38,535 bases of DNA from Candidatus Methanophagales archaeon (GTDB taxonomy: Archaea; Halobacteriota; Syntropharchaeia; Alkanophagales; Methanospirareceae), in the NCBI GenBank assembly GCA_024699715.1, contig JANPRD010000013.1, positions 1 through 38,535 on the forward strand, written 5' to 3'. Position 1 is the stretch's first letter, and every line of letters starts with the position of its first letter. The notes under the pieces were generated by a model. That model was not told where the DNA came from. It saw only the letters and a list, made by a program, of their open reading frames with translations, and made no database searches. Made by a program: the position numbers and the translations under genes. Positions 17,219 to 25,632 of this stretch are shown here, piece after piece.

Positions 17219-17330
17219 TTTTTCCTTACTCTCGCTCTCTCACACTCTCACACCTCACACTCTCACCCTCTCACTCTTTCGCTCTCTCGCTTCCTCACTC
17301 CTTCACTCTCCCCTCGCTCATCGCTCTCAA
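17219..17330. repeat. CTCACA/CTCTCA simple-repeat tract at convergent gene ends
   Basis: Tandem CTCTCACACTCTCACACCTC-like units lie between purB and the deaminase. They run into the 3' end of the deaminase gene, where on the minus strand they code for its charged tail (ERGESEGVRKRESERVRG). Confidence 0.75.
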
Positions 17331-18612
17331 ATAATTTCGCAACGACAGCACGAGCACGCTCACGAACCTCCTCCTCGCCCTTAACATGCCTATTTTGCAT
17401 GAGAATTTCGCCATTGCAGATGACAGTATCCACACAATTGCCATTCGCAGCGAATACAATGTTTGAGATTATGTTGTGAGTAGGCACGAAACTCTCATTA
17501 TTGAGGTCAATAAGGAGCAGGTCGGCGAGTTTTCCCTCAGCAATCTCGCCTGCATCCACCCTAAATGCACGAGCAGCATTCAAAGTTGCCATCTCAAACG
17601 CCTCATGTGCGGGCATCGCAGTCGGGTCGCCTGTGTGTGCCTTTTGCAGTAAAGATGCGAACTTCATCTCCTCAAACATATCCAAATTATTGTTTGAAGC
17701 GCAGCCGTCTGTTCCCAAAAGAATGTTTTTGCGCAGTCCCGCCCGCTTCATCTCCTCGTAAGGCATCACGCCAGATGCAAGTTTCATGTTTGATGCTGGA
17801 TTATGCACAATCTTCACATCATTCTCACGCAAAATCTCCATCTCTTTCCTGCTTAAATGGACACAGTGAGCAGCAATCACTCGCTCGTTGAGGAAGTCAA
17901 GCGATGCGAGGAACTCAACAGGTCGCTTACCGTGCTTTTTCACGCATTCTTCTACTTCAGCCTGCGTCTCTGCGAGGTGAATGTGAACGAGCAAGTCATT
18001 TTTCTCGGCGAAATCACGAGTCCAGCAGAGAGCCTCCTCTGAAACGGTGTAAATTGCGTGCGGACCAAGCGCAAATATGATTCTGCCGTCTGAACGCTTT
18101 GCGAACTCTCTCGCAGCGCTGAAAAGCTGCTCGTTCCTCCGCTTCTGCTCTTCCGTTGCTGTGGGGTCGCCAAAGTCAACGAAAACCGCAGAGATTGCTG
18201 CACGCAGACCGCTCTCAAGGACAGCACGAGCAGTCCCGTGCCAGTGCCAATACATGTCGTTGAAAAATGTCGTGCCTGTCTTCGTCATTTCAAGGCATGC
18301 AAGGCGTGTCCCCCAGTAGACATCTTCTTCGGTGAGGCGTGCTTCAATCGGCCAAATCTTCTCGCTTAACCACTCATGAAGGGGCAAGTCATCCGCATAA
18401 CCACGAAAAAGTGTCATCGCTGCGTGCGTGTGTGCGTTGAAAAGCGATGGAATTGCCGCCTTCTTCCTGCCATCAATCACAAATTCCGCCTCCACAGACC
18501 TCGCATCTCCAGAAGATGGCTCGCTAATCTCCACTATTCTGTTCCCTTCTATGCGAATGTCCCTCTCTTTACCCCAAAGAAGCACATTTTTTATGAGAAT
18601 TGAGGATGCCAT
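17263..18612 (-). CDS. mtaD: 5'-methylthioadenosine/S-adenosylhomocysteine/5'-deoxyadenosine deaminase
   Basis: This 449-residue amidohydrolase deaminates adenosine-like by-products of SAM metabolism. The zinc site is visible: NAHTHAAMT, HIHLAETQAE, AHCVHLS and LLGTDGCASNNNLDMF. The family in methanogens (DadD/MtaD type) often accepts 5'-deoxyadenosine, methylthioadenosine and SAH, so the exact substrate is open. The catalytic domain is complete; the last ~20 residues are a Glu/Arg/Gly repeat encoded by the CTCACA tract and are probably not part of the fold. The gene is transcribed toward purB. Confidence 0.9.
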   Translation of the reverse strand: MASSILIKNVLLWGKERDIRIEGNRIVEISEPSSGDARSVEAEFVIDGRKKAAIPSLFNAHTHAAMTLFRGYADDLPLHEWLSEKIWPIEARLTEEDVYWGTRLACLEMTKTGTTFFNDMYWHWHGTARAVLESGLRAAISAVFVDFGDPTATEEQKRRNEQLFSAAREFAKRSDGRIIFALGPHAIYTVSEEALCWTRDFAEKNDLLVHIHLAETQAEVEECVKKHGKRPVEFLASLDFLNERVIAAHCVHLSRKEMEILRENDVKIVHNPASNMKLASGVMPYEEMKRAGLRKNILLGTDGCASNNNLDMFEEMKFASLLQKAHTGDPTAMPAHEAFEMATLNAARAFRVDAGEIAEGKLADLLLIDLNNESFVPTHNIISNIVFAANGNCVDTVICNGEILMQNRHVKGEEEVRERARAVVAKLFESDERGESEGVRKRESERVRG

Positions 18613-18684
18613 TCTTCTCTCACCTCGCCAACACTCCTCAACTTGCCAACTCGCTCACTTTGCGACCCTTTCACCACTCCGCCT

Positions 18685-19500
18685 TCACATTAAAAATTTG
18701 CCGAGAGCGAGCGCAAAAATACCACCTGAGAGCGTTGCAAGTGCATTTACTTCGTGATTGTTCAGTTTATTTCTGTTTTCGAGTGTTGCGCCTAAGAAAC
18801 TGTCAGCGATGCAGCCGAAGAAGCCTGAGAGTGTGCAAATTAGAAGAGTTACGGGTGCTGTGAGAGGTGCTGCTGATGCGGTAGTGGTTGCTGTTGTTGC
18901 TGTATTCTGCGATGTTGCGGTTGCGAAGAATTCCGAATGTGCGGAGAGCAGTGATAGGAATGAAACCACTGAAATTAGAGAGGCGCCGAGGAAAGCTGCG
19001 CAGAGACCCGCCAAGCTGACACCGCCGTTTGTGCCGACAGGGACTCTTCGCAAATTTGTAATTAAGCGGGGCTTCTTGCACAATGCCTGACCGATTTCTG
19101 TTGCGAAAGTGTCTGCGCAGGCAGTCGCCACCGCACCTGAGAAGCCGAGCAGGAAGAGGGGATGCTGCGAGAATGCGTAGAGAATGCCGAAGAGCGAGGG
19201 GGAGAGACCATTTCCAAGCACATTACCAAGACTTCTCTTGCCTTTTTGCGCTTCTGCAACGCCCATTCGCTCCTTCTCTTCAAATTTATATTTTGTGACG
19301 AGGTTTCCGAAGAGGAAAAATGCGAGAAGTGCGATGATTCCCACGCATCCTACGGTCAAAAATACCGTTATTCCGACCGCAACCGCCCCTAATAACCCAT
19401 ATTTGTCTATCTTCCGCTTCCTGTATGCGTAAATAACGAAGAATGTTGCGGTGAGCAACACGATGGCAGTCGCAAGGACATTTCCACATGCTACGGGCAT
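18685..19500 (-). CDS. DUF92 (TMEM19/VTE6-like) integral membrane protein
   Basis: This 271-residue polytopic membrane protein has the DUF92 signatures FSGAVATACADTFATEIGQA and GTNGGVSLAG, plus GCIADSFLGATLEN and a final HEVNALAT. Plant and cyanobacterial relatives (VTE6) phosphorylate isoprenyl phosphates such as phytyl phosphate, so a role in archaeal isoprenoid alcohol recycling is plausible but not shown. Residues ~190-216, between two helices, carry a Thr/Ala/Ser low-complexity stretch (ATATSQNTATTATTTASA) where family members normally have a short loop. The frame is intact. Confidence 0.85.
   Translation of the reverse strand: MPVACGNVLATAIVLLTATFFVIYAYRKRKIDKYGLLGAVAVGITVFLTVGCVGIIALLAFFLFGNLVTKYKFEEKERMGVAEAQKGKRSLGNVLGNGLSPSLFGILYAFSQHPLFLLGFSGAVATACADTFATEIGQALCKKPRLITNLRRVPVGTNGGVSLAGLCAAFLGASLISVVSFLSLLSAHSEFFATATSQNTATTATTTASAAPLTAPVTLLICTLSGFFGCIADSFLGATLENRNKLNNHEVNALATLSGGIFALALGKFLM
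18853..18926. repeat. Simple repeat coding a Thr/Ala loop in the DUF92 protein
   Basis: The plus strand shows GCTGCTGATGCGGT, GGTTGCTGTTGTTGCTGT and similar units, which on the minus strand code for alternating Thr and Ala. Confidence 0.6.
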
Positions 19501-19651
19501 TTCTACCTCCTCTCCCTTCCTACTCCCTTCCTTAAAAATCCTTTCTTAACCTAAACCCTCACACTACTACCGCTCTCACTCTCGCTAATTCTCTCATCTT
19601 TTCAGGAGCCGGGAGCGCAGATAGTTAAAGGATGCGGCGGAAGTTAAGAAT
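19501..19651. other. Spacer between divergent DUF92 and HIT genes
   Basis: C/T-rich near the DUF92 start, then a mixed stretch upstream of the HIT gene with no clear TATA element. No gene is supported. Confidence 0.5.
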
Positions 19652-20062
19652 ATGGAGGAGTGCGTTTTCTGCAAGATTGTGCGGGGGGAGTTGCCTGCTG
19701 CGAAGATATATGAGGGAGAGCGTTCGCTTGCGTTCTTGGACATAAACCCGATTTCGCCCGGACACACGCTCGTGATTCCGAAGGAGCATGCGTCTTCGCT
19801 TGTTGAGCTTGACGAGGCGACGACTGCGGATGTGTTCAATGCGGTGCGAATGGTCATGCGCATGCTTAAGGTGGCTTTGCACCCTGACGGCTTCAACATC
19901 GGCATAAACGACGGTAAGGCTGCGGGTCAAGAAATCATGCATGTGCATGTGAATGTCATTCCGAGGTATGAGGGCGACGGCGGTAAGCCCGTTCAGTCAA
20001 TTGTAAGAAACCCGCCGAGAGAGAGCTTGGAGGAGATTGCGGAGAAAATTAAAAGGGTGTGA
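19652..20062 (+). CDS. HIT-family nucleotide hydrolase/transferase
   Basis: This 136-residue protein has the HIT fold. It opens with the zinc-finger-like CVFCKIVRGELPA and has FLDINPISPGHTLVIPKEH in the middle. The active site lies in GQEIMHVHVNVIPRYEGDG. HIT proteins usually carry His-x-His-x-His; here the third His is replaced by Asn, while the middle His, the nucleophile in Hint-type enzymes, is kept. The likely activity is hydrolysis of AMP-amidates or dinucleoside polyphosphates. The CBS-domain gene follows on the same strand. Length is normal. Confidence 0.88.
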   Translation: MEECVFCKIVRGELPAAKIYEGERSLAFLDINPISPGHTLVIPKEHASSLVELDEATTADVFNAVRMVMRMLKVALHPDGFNIGINDGKAAGQEIMHVHVNVIPRYEGDGGKPVQSIVRNPPRESLEEIAEKIKRV

Positions 20063-20069
20063 ATGCTGC

Positions 20070-20128
20070 GTTGTTGTGGTGTGTGTGTGTTGTGGTGGTG
20101 CAGTGGTGCTGCAAGTGCGGTGTTGGAA
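20070..20128. repeat. TG-rich microsatellite between HIT and CBS genes
   Basis: The stretch is GTTGTGGTGTGTGTGTGT-like, followed by GGTGGTGCAGTGGTGCTGC. It keeps a frame open from ATG 20063, but that peptide (Cys/Trp/Val-rich) is not expected in the family. Confidence 0.65.
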
Positions 20129-21368
20129 ATGGAAATTTCAGCGAAGGATGTGATGAGTGAGCGTTTCGTTGCTTTAAGCGAAGAAGAGATGCTTTCAAAA
20201 GCGATAACGGTATTTGAGGAGAGGTCGCCAGAGGCAATCGTTGTATTTGACAGCAACGGCACATACAAAGGCGTGCTTTCTGAGCGCTGGATTTACCGAG
20301 CGAGGATAGACCCCCGCAGGACGAAGGTGAAGAGCCTCACAAGAGGCGTTCCAGCGGTTTCAGAGGACACGAACATCGTTGAAGTTGCCCGAAAGATGCT
20401 TGAGAGCGGTGTTCAAGCCGTGCCTGTTTTCAAAGCTTCAGCGTCGCTCAGCGTCAGCATCGGCGTCAGCAGCAAGCAGAACAGCGGAAAAGTGTCTTGG
20501 CATCGTCAGCGACATTCGCCTGCTCTCTGCGGCTGCGGAGAAAACGCCTTTTGGCAAAGAGGAAGTGAAGAAGTATGCAACTACGAATCTTATTTACCTG
20601 CGCCCGAAGGACAGCGTCGCAAAAGCCCTCGCAACTTTCCGTGAGCATGCAATTTCAAGGGCGCCTGTCCTTGAGGGCGGAAAAGTCGTGGGCATAATAA
20701 CGATGCACGACATCGTCACACGGTTTCTCATGCCGAGGGAGCGGGCGACATTCGGCGACTTCGCAGGCGAGAAGCTGCGACCGCTCTCCGTGCCTATTGA
20801 AGGCGTGATGTCCTCTCCGCTCATTTCTGTCCCGCCTGAAGGCAAGGTCAAAGATGCGGTCTCGCTCATGCGAGAGAACGACATTTCAAGTGTCCTCATT
20901 GAAGAGCGGGAGCGTTGCATGGGCATCCTCACAAAGCGGGACTTGCTTGAGGCTTTCATTAAATTCTCAACCGTGAAGGAGCGGAGAAGGGTGGAAGTGC
21001 AGTTCGCAGGCGATTACGACGACATTGATGCGTTTCAAATGTCGCACATTCAGAGCGATTTGGATGTTCTGGCGAAGAAATTGGCTAAAATATACGAAGA
21101 AGGTCTGCTTGTCGTGCATTTCAAACGAATAAAAGCGGGCATTGAAGCGAGTGAAGCGGGCGAGGCGAGTGAAGAAGCAGGCGAGCATTTCAACATTAGA
21201 ATGCGATTTATTACGCCTCAAAATGTGTTCTCCGCACAAGCAGAGGGCTTCGGAGCGCTTGATGTCTTTGAGCGTGTGAAAGACAGCATTGAGCGGAAAA
21301 TCTTTGAGGAGAAAGTGCTGAAGCGAGAGAAGAGACGGAAAGAGCGGGGGCATGAGCGTGAGCCGTGA
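20129..21368 (+). pseudogene. Four-CBS-domain protein, frameshifted in a Ser/Ala repeat
   Basis: From ATG 20129 (MEISAKDVMSERFVALSEEE) the first frame encodes about one and a half CBS units, ending in QAVPVFKASAS. It then enters a repeat and loses homology. The next frame resumes with LGIVSDIRLLSAA and carries the remaining CBS units (GKVVGIITMHDIV, then VMSSPLISVPPEG, then MGILTKRDLLEAF) plus a C-terminal domain to 21368. Joining within the GCGTCAGC-type repeat at about 20435-20490, by skipping one base, gives roughly 412 residues. CBS pairs bind adenine nucleotides and regulate partners; the target is unknown. A second short insertion (EASEAGEASEEAGE) sits near 21143-21186 in the C-terminal part. 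Confidence 0.8.
20435..20490. repeat. Ser/Ala-coding simple repeat at a frameshift
   Basis: TCAGCGTCGCTCAGCGTCAG and similar units. Two of the three frames give Ser/Ala/Val runs, so a slip leaves both sides open. The CBS protein changes frame here. Confidence 0.75.
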
Positions 21369-21525
21369 GCATTCTGAACTAACGGAGAGACAAAACACGA
21401 GAGGCACGCATGTGTTTGCGTGTTTGCGTGTGTGCAGTGCAGGAAGCAGAAGGCAGGAAGCAAGAGGCGGGAAGAGGGAGGATGGGGTAGGGTAGAGTAA
21501 AGCGGAGAGCGAAGGGGGGATTGGT

Positions 21526-22377
21526 GTGCGAGACGAAATCCGTTTTCTTGGGACTGCGGGTGCGAGATTTGTAATGATTAAGCAACTACGGAGTTCAGCG
21601 GGCATATTTTTGACGCTGCGAGGCACGAATATTCTTGTTGACCCTGGACCTGGGACGCTTGTCCGCTTTGCGAAGAGCAAGCCGAGAATAGACCCTGCGA
21701 AGTTGCACGCAATCGTCCTGACGCACAAGCATCTTGACCACTCAAATGATGTGAATGTGATGATTGAGGCGATGACAGAGGGCGGATTCAAGCGAAGAGG
21801 CACACTTATATGCCCAAAAGATGCGAGTTTCAGATGAAGGAGATGCGGTTGTATTGAAATACTGTCGTGAGTTGATTGAAAATATTGAGATAATGGAAGA
21901 AGGAAAGTCATTTTTTGTCGGCAATTTGGAAATAAACACGCCAAAGAGGCATGTTCATGGCGTTGAAACTTATGGATTGAATATCTTTGAGAGAGAGAAG
22001 GGTGGCGAGAGGGGCGAGAGTGGTGAAAGAGTGAAGGAGTGGAGGGTGAGCGGGGTGAGCGTCGCCCGAAGGTCTCATTTGTTGCGGACACTCTTTACTT
22101 TGAGGGGCTTGAGCGCATATATAATGGCGAGGTTTTGGTGATGAATGTGGCGATGTTCAGGCATCGTGAGGGCGTTCTTCACCTCTGCGTTGACGATGCA
22201 CGCAAGATTTTGAAAGAAGCAGAGCCGAAGGTCGCAATTTTAACACATTTCGGCATGACTATGCTGCGTCACAACCCTGAAGAAATTGCAAAAAGGCTCA
22301 GCGATGAGACGGGTGTGCGTGTAATTGCCGCAAGGGATGGAATGCGGTTTGATTTGAATGCGCTCAAAGTCTTCTAA
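21526..22377 (+). pseudogene. Metallo-beta-lactamase-fold hydrolase split by two frameshifts
   Basis: The start GTG 21526 gives MRDEIRFLGTAGARF. The zinc motif is in VLTHKHLDHSNDVN. This frame stops at 21837. The sequence goes on in a second frame (DEGDAVVLKYCRELIENI to HVHGVETYGLNIF) and a third (RPKVSFVADTLYFEGLER to FGMTMLRHNPEEIAKRL), ending at 22377. The first break lies near 21815-21835 and needs one base skipped. The second lies in the purine-rich GERGE-type repeat at about 21986-22060. The repaired protein has ~282 residues and resembles RNase Z-like or archaeal beta-lactamase-fold hydrolases of unknown substrate. The zinc ligands are intact, so the damage may be recent or an artefact. 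Confidence 0.75.
21986..22060. repeat. Purine-rich GAGCGGGGT-type repeat at a frameshift
   Basis: Imperfect GAGAG / GGCGAGAGGGGCGAGAG / GGTGAGCGG units lie where the metallo-beta-lactamase-fold gene moves to its third frame. They code for Gly/Glu/Arg in either frame. Confidence 0.65.
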
Positions 22378-22434
22378 TTTCTGCTTTGCCCCCGTCTTCT
22401 TTTGTCCAAGTGAAAAGGCGCCTTCAGTGAATTT

Positions 22435-23424
22435 TTACATGCATTCTCGCCTTCTTAATCCCTCTTCATCCGCATATTTCTCAATAAGATGCCTGATTTC
22501 CTCGCTAAACCATCCCTTCTTTACGAATTTCGGGTAAATTGGGAGGCGTTCTCGGAGTTCGTGTGGTGAAATCATGCGACGCAAATCCTCCTCGCTCGGC
22601 CAAGGCGCCTCTGGATTAATGTAGTCGTGGGTTTTCGCAGAGATTCCGCCGAGGTCGTTAGCACCCGCTTCAATTAGCGAGCGGAGCTCCCTCGCTGAAG
22701 AAACAAGGTTCGGAGGCACTTGAACCGCAACATCTTCGGGCAAAATCTCCCTCGCCCACTTGACGCATCGCCTCAAATCCTCAAACTTCGGTGGCTTGCG
22801 ATTTGCGAAGGGCGTGTGCTTCTTCGGTGCGAAAGGCTGAATAATTACCTCCTGAATGTGTCCGAACCTTCGGTGAATCGCTGCAATTGCCTCAAGCGAT
22901 GCGATTCGCTCTTCTTCGCTCTCGCCGATGCCCACGAGAATGCCTGTTGTGAATGGTATTTTCAGTCTGCCCGCAGATTCAATCGTCCTCAAACGCTCCT
23001 TCGGGTCTTTGCCCGGTGAGAACTTGTGGGCATCTACATGCGCTATTGTCTCAAGCATGAGTCCCATTGAAGCATTCACATCCTTCAAACGCCTTAACTC
23101 CTCTTCGCTCAACACGCCTATGTTCGTGTGAGGCAGTAATCCATGCTTTATTGCGATTTTGCAGAGCATTCTCGTGTATTCAACAAGCGAGATGTTGTTG
23201 TTTTTCGCAACTGAACGCCAAAATGGAGAGCATTCTGGCTTCTCACCTGCGGAGAACAGTGCCTCTGAGGCACCACCGCAATTCCTAAATAGGCGTTCAA
23301 CTTCAGAAACGCTCACGAGGTAGGCGTCTTCCGCACTGCGAGCACGAAAACCGCAGTATGCGCAGGCATTCCTGCACACATTCGTAACTGCAACGAAAAC
23401 ATTCTTTGAGAATGTGACCCTCAT
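22435..23424 (-). CDS. cofG: 7,8-didemethyl-8-hydroxy-5-deazariboflavin synthase subunit CofG
   Basis: CofG is a radical-SAM enzyme that, with CofH, makes the F0 chromophore of coenzyme F420. The radical-SAM cluster motif is VCRNACAYCGF (CxxxCxxC). The region reading NIGVLSEEELRRLKDVNASM is typical of the family, as are TTGILVGIGES and QEVIIQPFAPK. From the ATG at 23424 (MRVTFSKNVFVAVTNVC) the protein has ~329 residues. A longer frame opens at 23526, but it would overlap the divergent tyrA and adds no conserved sequence. It implies an F420-using metabolism, as in methanogens, ANME or Archaeoglobi. cofH is not in this window. Confidence 0.93.
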   Translation of the reverse strand: MRVTFSKNVFVAVTNVCRNACAYCGFRARSAEDAYLVSVSEVERLFRNCGGASEALFSAGEKPECSPFWRSVAKNNNISLVEYTRMLCKIAIKHGLLPHTNIGVLSEEELRRLKDVNASMGLMLETIAHVDAHKFSPGKDPKERLRTIESAGRLKIPFTTGILVGIGESEEERIASLEAIAAIHRRFGHIQEVIIQPFAPKKHTPFANRKPPKFEDLRRCVKWAREILPEDVAVQVPPNLVSSARELRSLIEAGANDLGGISAKTHDYINPEAPWPSEEDLRRMISPHELRERLPIYPKFVKKGWFSEEIRHLIEKYADEEGLRRRECM

Positions 23425-23451
23425 ATTTGAATGTTCGGCGTATAATGAAAA

Positions 23452-24429
23452 ATGCTTGTCACGATTGTCGGCGGCGCAGGAGCGATGGGGCGTTGGTTCG
23501 CCCGCTTCTTCAAGCACACTGGTCATGAAGTCAGAATCGTGGACAGGAGCGAGAGAACGCCTGAAATCGCAAGGTCGCTTGGCGTTGATTTCATTAAAGA
23601 GGATGTCCTCGCACTCCGCTCCGCCTCTACCTCTGTCTCTGCCTCCGCTTCTGCCTCTGCCTCCGCCTCTGTGGCATCTGCGAAAAATAAAATTTCAGAA
23701 ATCACGGACACGGATGTCCTTCTTGTCTCAGTTCCGATTGAAATCACATGCGAAGTGATTGAAACGCTCGGCGTTGAGATGAAAAAAGGCTCTCTGCTCA
23801 TGGATTTGACATCTGTTAAGCGAAAGCCTGTGGAGAAAATGCGAGAATGCACCGCAGAAGGCGTTGAAATTCTCGGAACTCATCCACTTTTCGGTCCTAC
23901 AGCAAGAAGCATGAAAAATCAAACGGTAATTATTGTGGAAGTTCCCGAAAGAAAAGGCAGATTATGCTCGCATATAGAGGAAATTTTCAAGAGAGAGGGG
24001 GCGAAAATAGAATTCATGTCTGCGGAAGAGCATGACAGGACGATGGCGGTCATTCAAGGTCTCACGCATTTCGTCTTGCTCTCTTACGGCATCACTCTCC
24101 GTCGTCTGAAATTCAATCAAGAGATTTCTCGCAGATATATGAGTCCGATGTATGAGATTTTTATGGATTTCGTTGGCAGAATATTGCATCAAGACCCGCA
24201 ATTGTATGCATCAATTCAGATGAATTTTGATATGAAAGAGATTCACGATGCTTTTATTTCAACTGCAAGCAAGCTTGCTTCCCTCATCTCAAGGCGAGAG
24301 CGAGAAGAATTTGAGCGTGAGATTTCTGAGGCGAGAAGGCATTTCGGGAACACGGAGAAAGCGTTAAACGACTCTGACGAGATTATTGAGGAGAAATTGA
24401 GGCGGAGGGCGTGTGAAGGGGAATGCTGA
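23452..24429 (+). CDS. tyrA: Prephenate dehydrogenase with Ser/Ala repeat insertion
   Basis: TyrA oxidatively decarboxylates prephenate for tyrosine synthesis. The 325-residue protein starts MLVTIVGGAGAMGRWFARFF (NAD(P)-binding loop). DVLLVSVPIEIT, GSLLMDLTSVKR, LGTHPLFGPTA and IQGLTHFVLLSYG are conserved TyrA motifs, and the catalytic His is in GTHPLFGP. Residues 57-77 are an almost pure Ser/Ala run encoded by a TCYGCC hexamer repeat at about 23620-23682. It is placed in the loop after the second strand-helix of the Rossmann fold, where homologues are short. The gene is divergent from cofG with 27 bases between starts, so the two promoters overlap. The frame is intact. Confidence 0.92.
   Translation: MLVTIVGGAGAMGRWFARFFKHTGHEVRIVDRSERTPEIARSLGVDFIKEDVLALRSASTSVSASASASASASVASAKNKISEITDTDVLLVSVPIEITCEVIETLGVEMKKGSLLMDLTSVKRKPVEKMRECTAEGVEILGTHPLFGPTARSMKNQTVIIVEVPERKGRLCSHIEEIFKREGAKIEFMSAEEHDRTMAVIQGLTHFVLLSYGITLRRLKFNQEISRRYMSPMYEIFMDFVGRILHQDPQLYASIQMNFDMKEIHDAFISTASKLASLISRREREEFEREISEARRHFGNTEKALNDSDEIIEEKLRRRACEGEC
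23620..23682. repeat. TCYGCC hexamer repeat coding (Ser-Ala)n in tyrA
   Basis: TCTGCCTCCGCTTCTGCC-like units repeat about nine times and code alternating Ser and Ala inside the Rossmann domain of TyrA. Indels of whole units would keep the frame; single-base slips would break the gene. Confidence 0.85.
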
Positions 24430-24482
24430 GAAGGCTACTGCGGTGGGCGGTGAATGAACTTTAATGCGATGCGGGGCGAGCA

Positions 24483-25006
24483 TCATTCTAATTTGAATGC
24501 GGGAATCCAATCGTTGTGAATTCTGCCATTAACATCTTCATACTTCACACAAATAATTTTACCACCTTCCACTTCTGCACTTTGTTTATGGAGGATTTGA
24601 GGATAAGAGCCTGTTTTGATGGTAATGTTGTATGTTTCGCCTGCAATTAGCGTGAAGTTATTCGCATTAAATTCCACTGCTCATCAAAAATAGGGTCATT
24701 CGGCGTGAATAATGCACGAACTATATGCACATCTTCTATACATTCAATTGAATTAAGCGATTGCGACTTCAATTCACCTAAATATCTCGCATCAACTAAC
24801 ACACAATTTATCTCTTCTATCCTATCCAAGTAATTCCCAGGAGGAATTCTGTCCTTAAAGCATACAATTTTCATCTCACTCCATTCTTCTACTCCACTCT
24901 TACCTCCTTCTCCGCTTGCAAGCGTTAAAACGCAAAAAGCAGTGAAAATGCAGAGAACTGAAATGCAAGAAAGCGTCAAGACACTCACACTTCTCCCTCC
25001 TTTCAT
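24483..25006 (-). pseudogene. Remnant of a secreted subtilase-like surface protein with internal deletion
   Basis: From 25006 the frame encodes a signal peptide (VSVLTLSCISVLCIFTAFCV), then a propeptide-like part. It ends in FTPNDPIFDEQWNLMRI, which is the usual opening of subtilisin-type catalytic domains. The frame stops at 24647. The next frame, from 24677, reads NNFTLIAGETYNITIKTGSY then PQILHKQSAEV and ends DWIPAFKLE, a C-terminal module typical of archaeal surface proteins. The entire protease domain, with its Asp/His/Ser, is missing. The join lies in about 24650-24680. This looks like a large internal deletion, not just a frameshift. The remains could still be secreted but would have no protease activity. 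Confidence 0.6.
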
Positions 25007-25087
25007 CGCTCATCCCTCCGTCGCAACGGTTTCATTTAAAGGTAGCGTTCTCTTAAAGATGGATTTCACAAAAAGCCGAATTACCGC

Positions 25088-25477
25088 CTACTTCCAAATC
25101 AAGCGTTCTACTTTTATGAGGGGCGCACATGCCTCAGGAATCGCCACGAAACCCTCCTTTGAGAGGCGTAGCGACATGCCTTCTCGCACATTCTCTTCGC
25201 CACGCAAGACAACGCCACGAGCAGTCCTCGTAATCGTGATGTTTGGGAACTCTCCTTCTCGCTTCTCCTCGCCTAATTCCTCAATTCTGACCTCTACATT
25301 GTCGTCGCCGTAAAGAATATCGCCGACATTCACGGGTATTTGTTGATATTTTCCCTCTGAAAGTGTCCATTTCAACTCCAATTCCACTTCTAAAGTCTTG
25401 CTTCCGCAGAAAAATGATGCAATCGCTAACGCTGCCACCACACATGCACACACAATCCCTACCAATATCCACTTCAT
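25088..25477 (-). CDS. Unrecognised membrane-anchored protein
   Basis: This 129-residue protein has one N-terminal hydrophobic segment (ILVGIVCACVVAALAIASFF) after Met-Lys-Trp, so it is either secreted or anchored. The rest is a beta-rich charged domain with no recognised motif; Cys residues are few. The lower part reads TITRTARGVVLRGEENVREG. It is transcribed in the same direction as secF, 155 bases downstream of it, in the place where one might expect secD. Function unknown. Confidence 0.6.
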   Translation of the reverse strand: MKWILVGIVCACVVAALAIASFFCGSKTLEVELELKWTLSEGKYQQIPVNVGDILYGDDNVEVRIEELGEEKREGEFPNITITRTARGVVLRGEENVREGMSLRLSKEGFVAIPEACAPLIKVERLIWK

Positions 25478-25632
25478 TTTTCTCTTCTCCCTTGCGGTGC
25501 AGGATTACTTCCTCTTTTTGCCTCCCCTTGCTCCTCCGCTCCCTGCGCCTGCGTTGTGTTTTCTGCTTTTTGTTTTTGAGCTTGTGCCTGCCGCCTTTCT
25601 CTCCCGCCTTGTCATTTTCTTCCTCGCATCCG

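Noticed and set aside
17219-17330. CTCACA repeats as a CRISPR array
   Set aside because: Units are a few bases long without spacers of constant length; a simple repeat.
18685-19500. Thr/Ala stretch in DUF92 as a frameshift point
   Set aside because: The frame is open and homology continues in the same frame on both sides.
20967-22091. 374-residue minus frame opposite the CBS and metallo-beta-lactamase genes
   Set aside because: Ser/His/Leu/Pro-rich antisense shadow; the plus strand carries clear domain motifs.
23425-23526. N-terminal extension of CofG
   Set aside because: Would overlap divergent tyrA and has no conserved residues; the family starts near MRVTFSKN.
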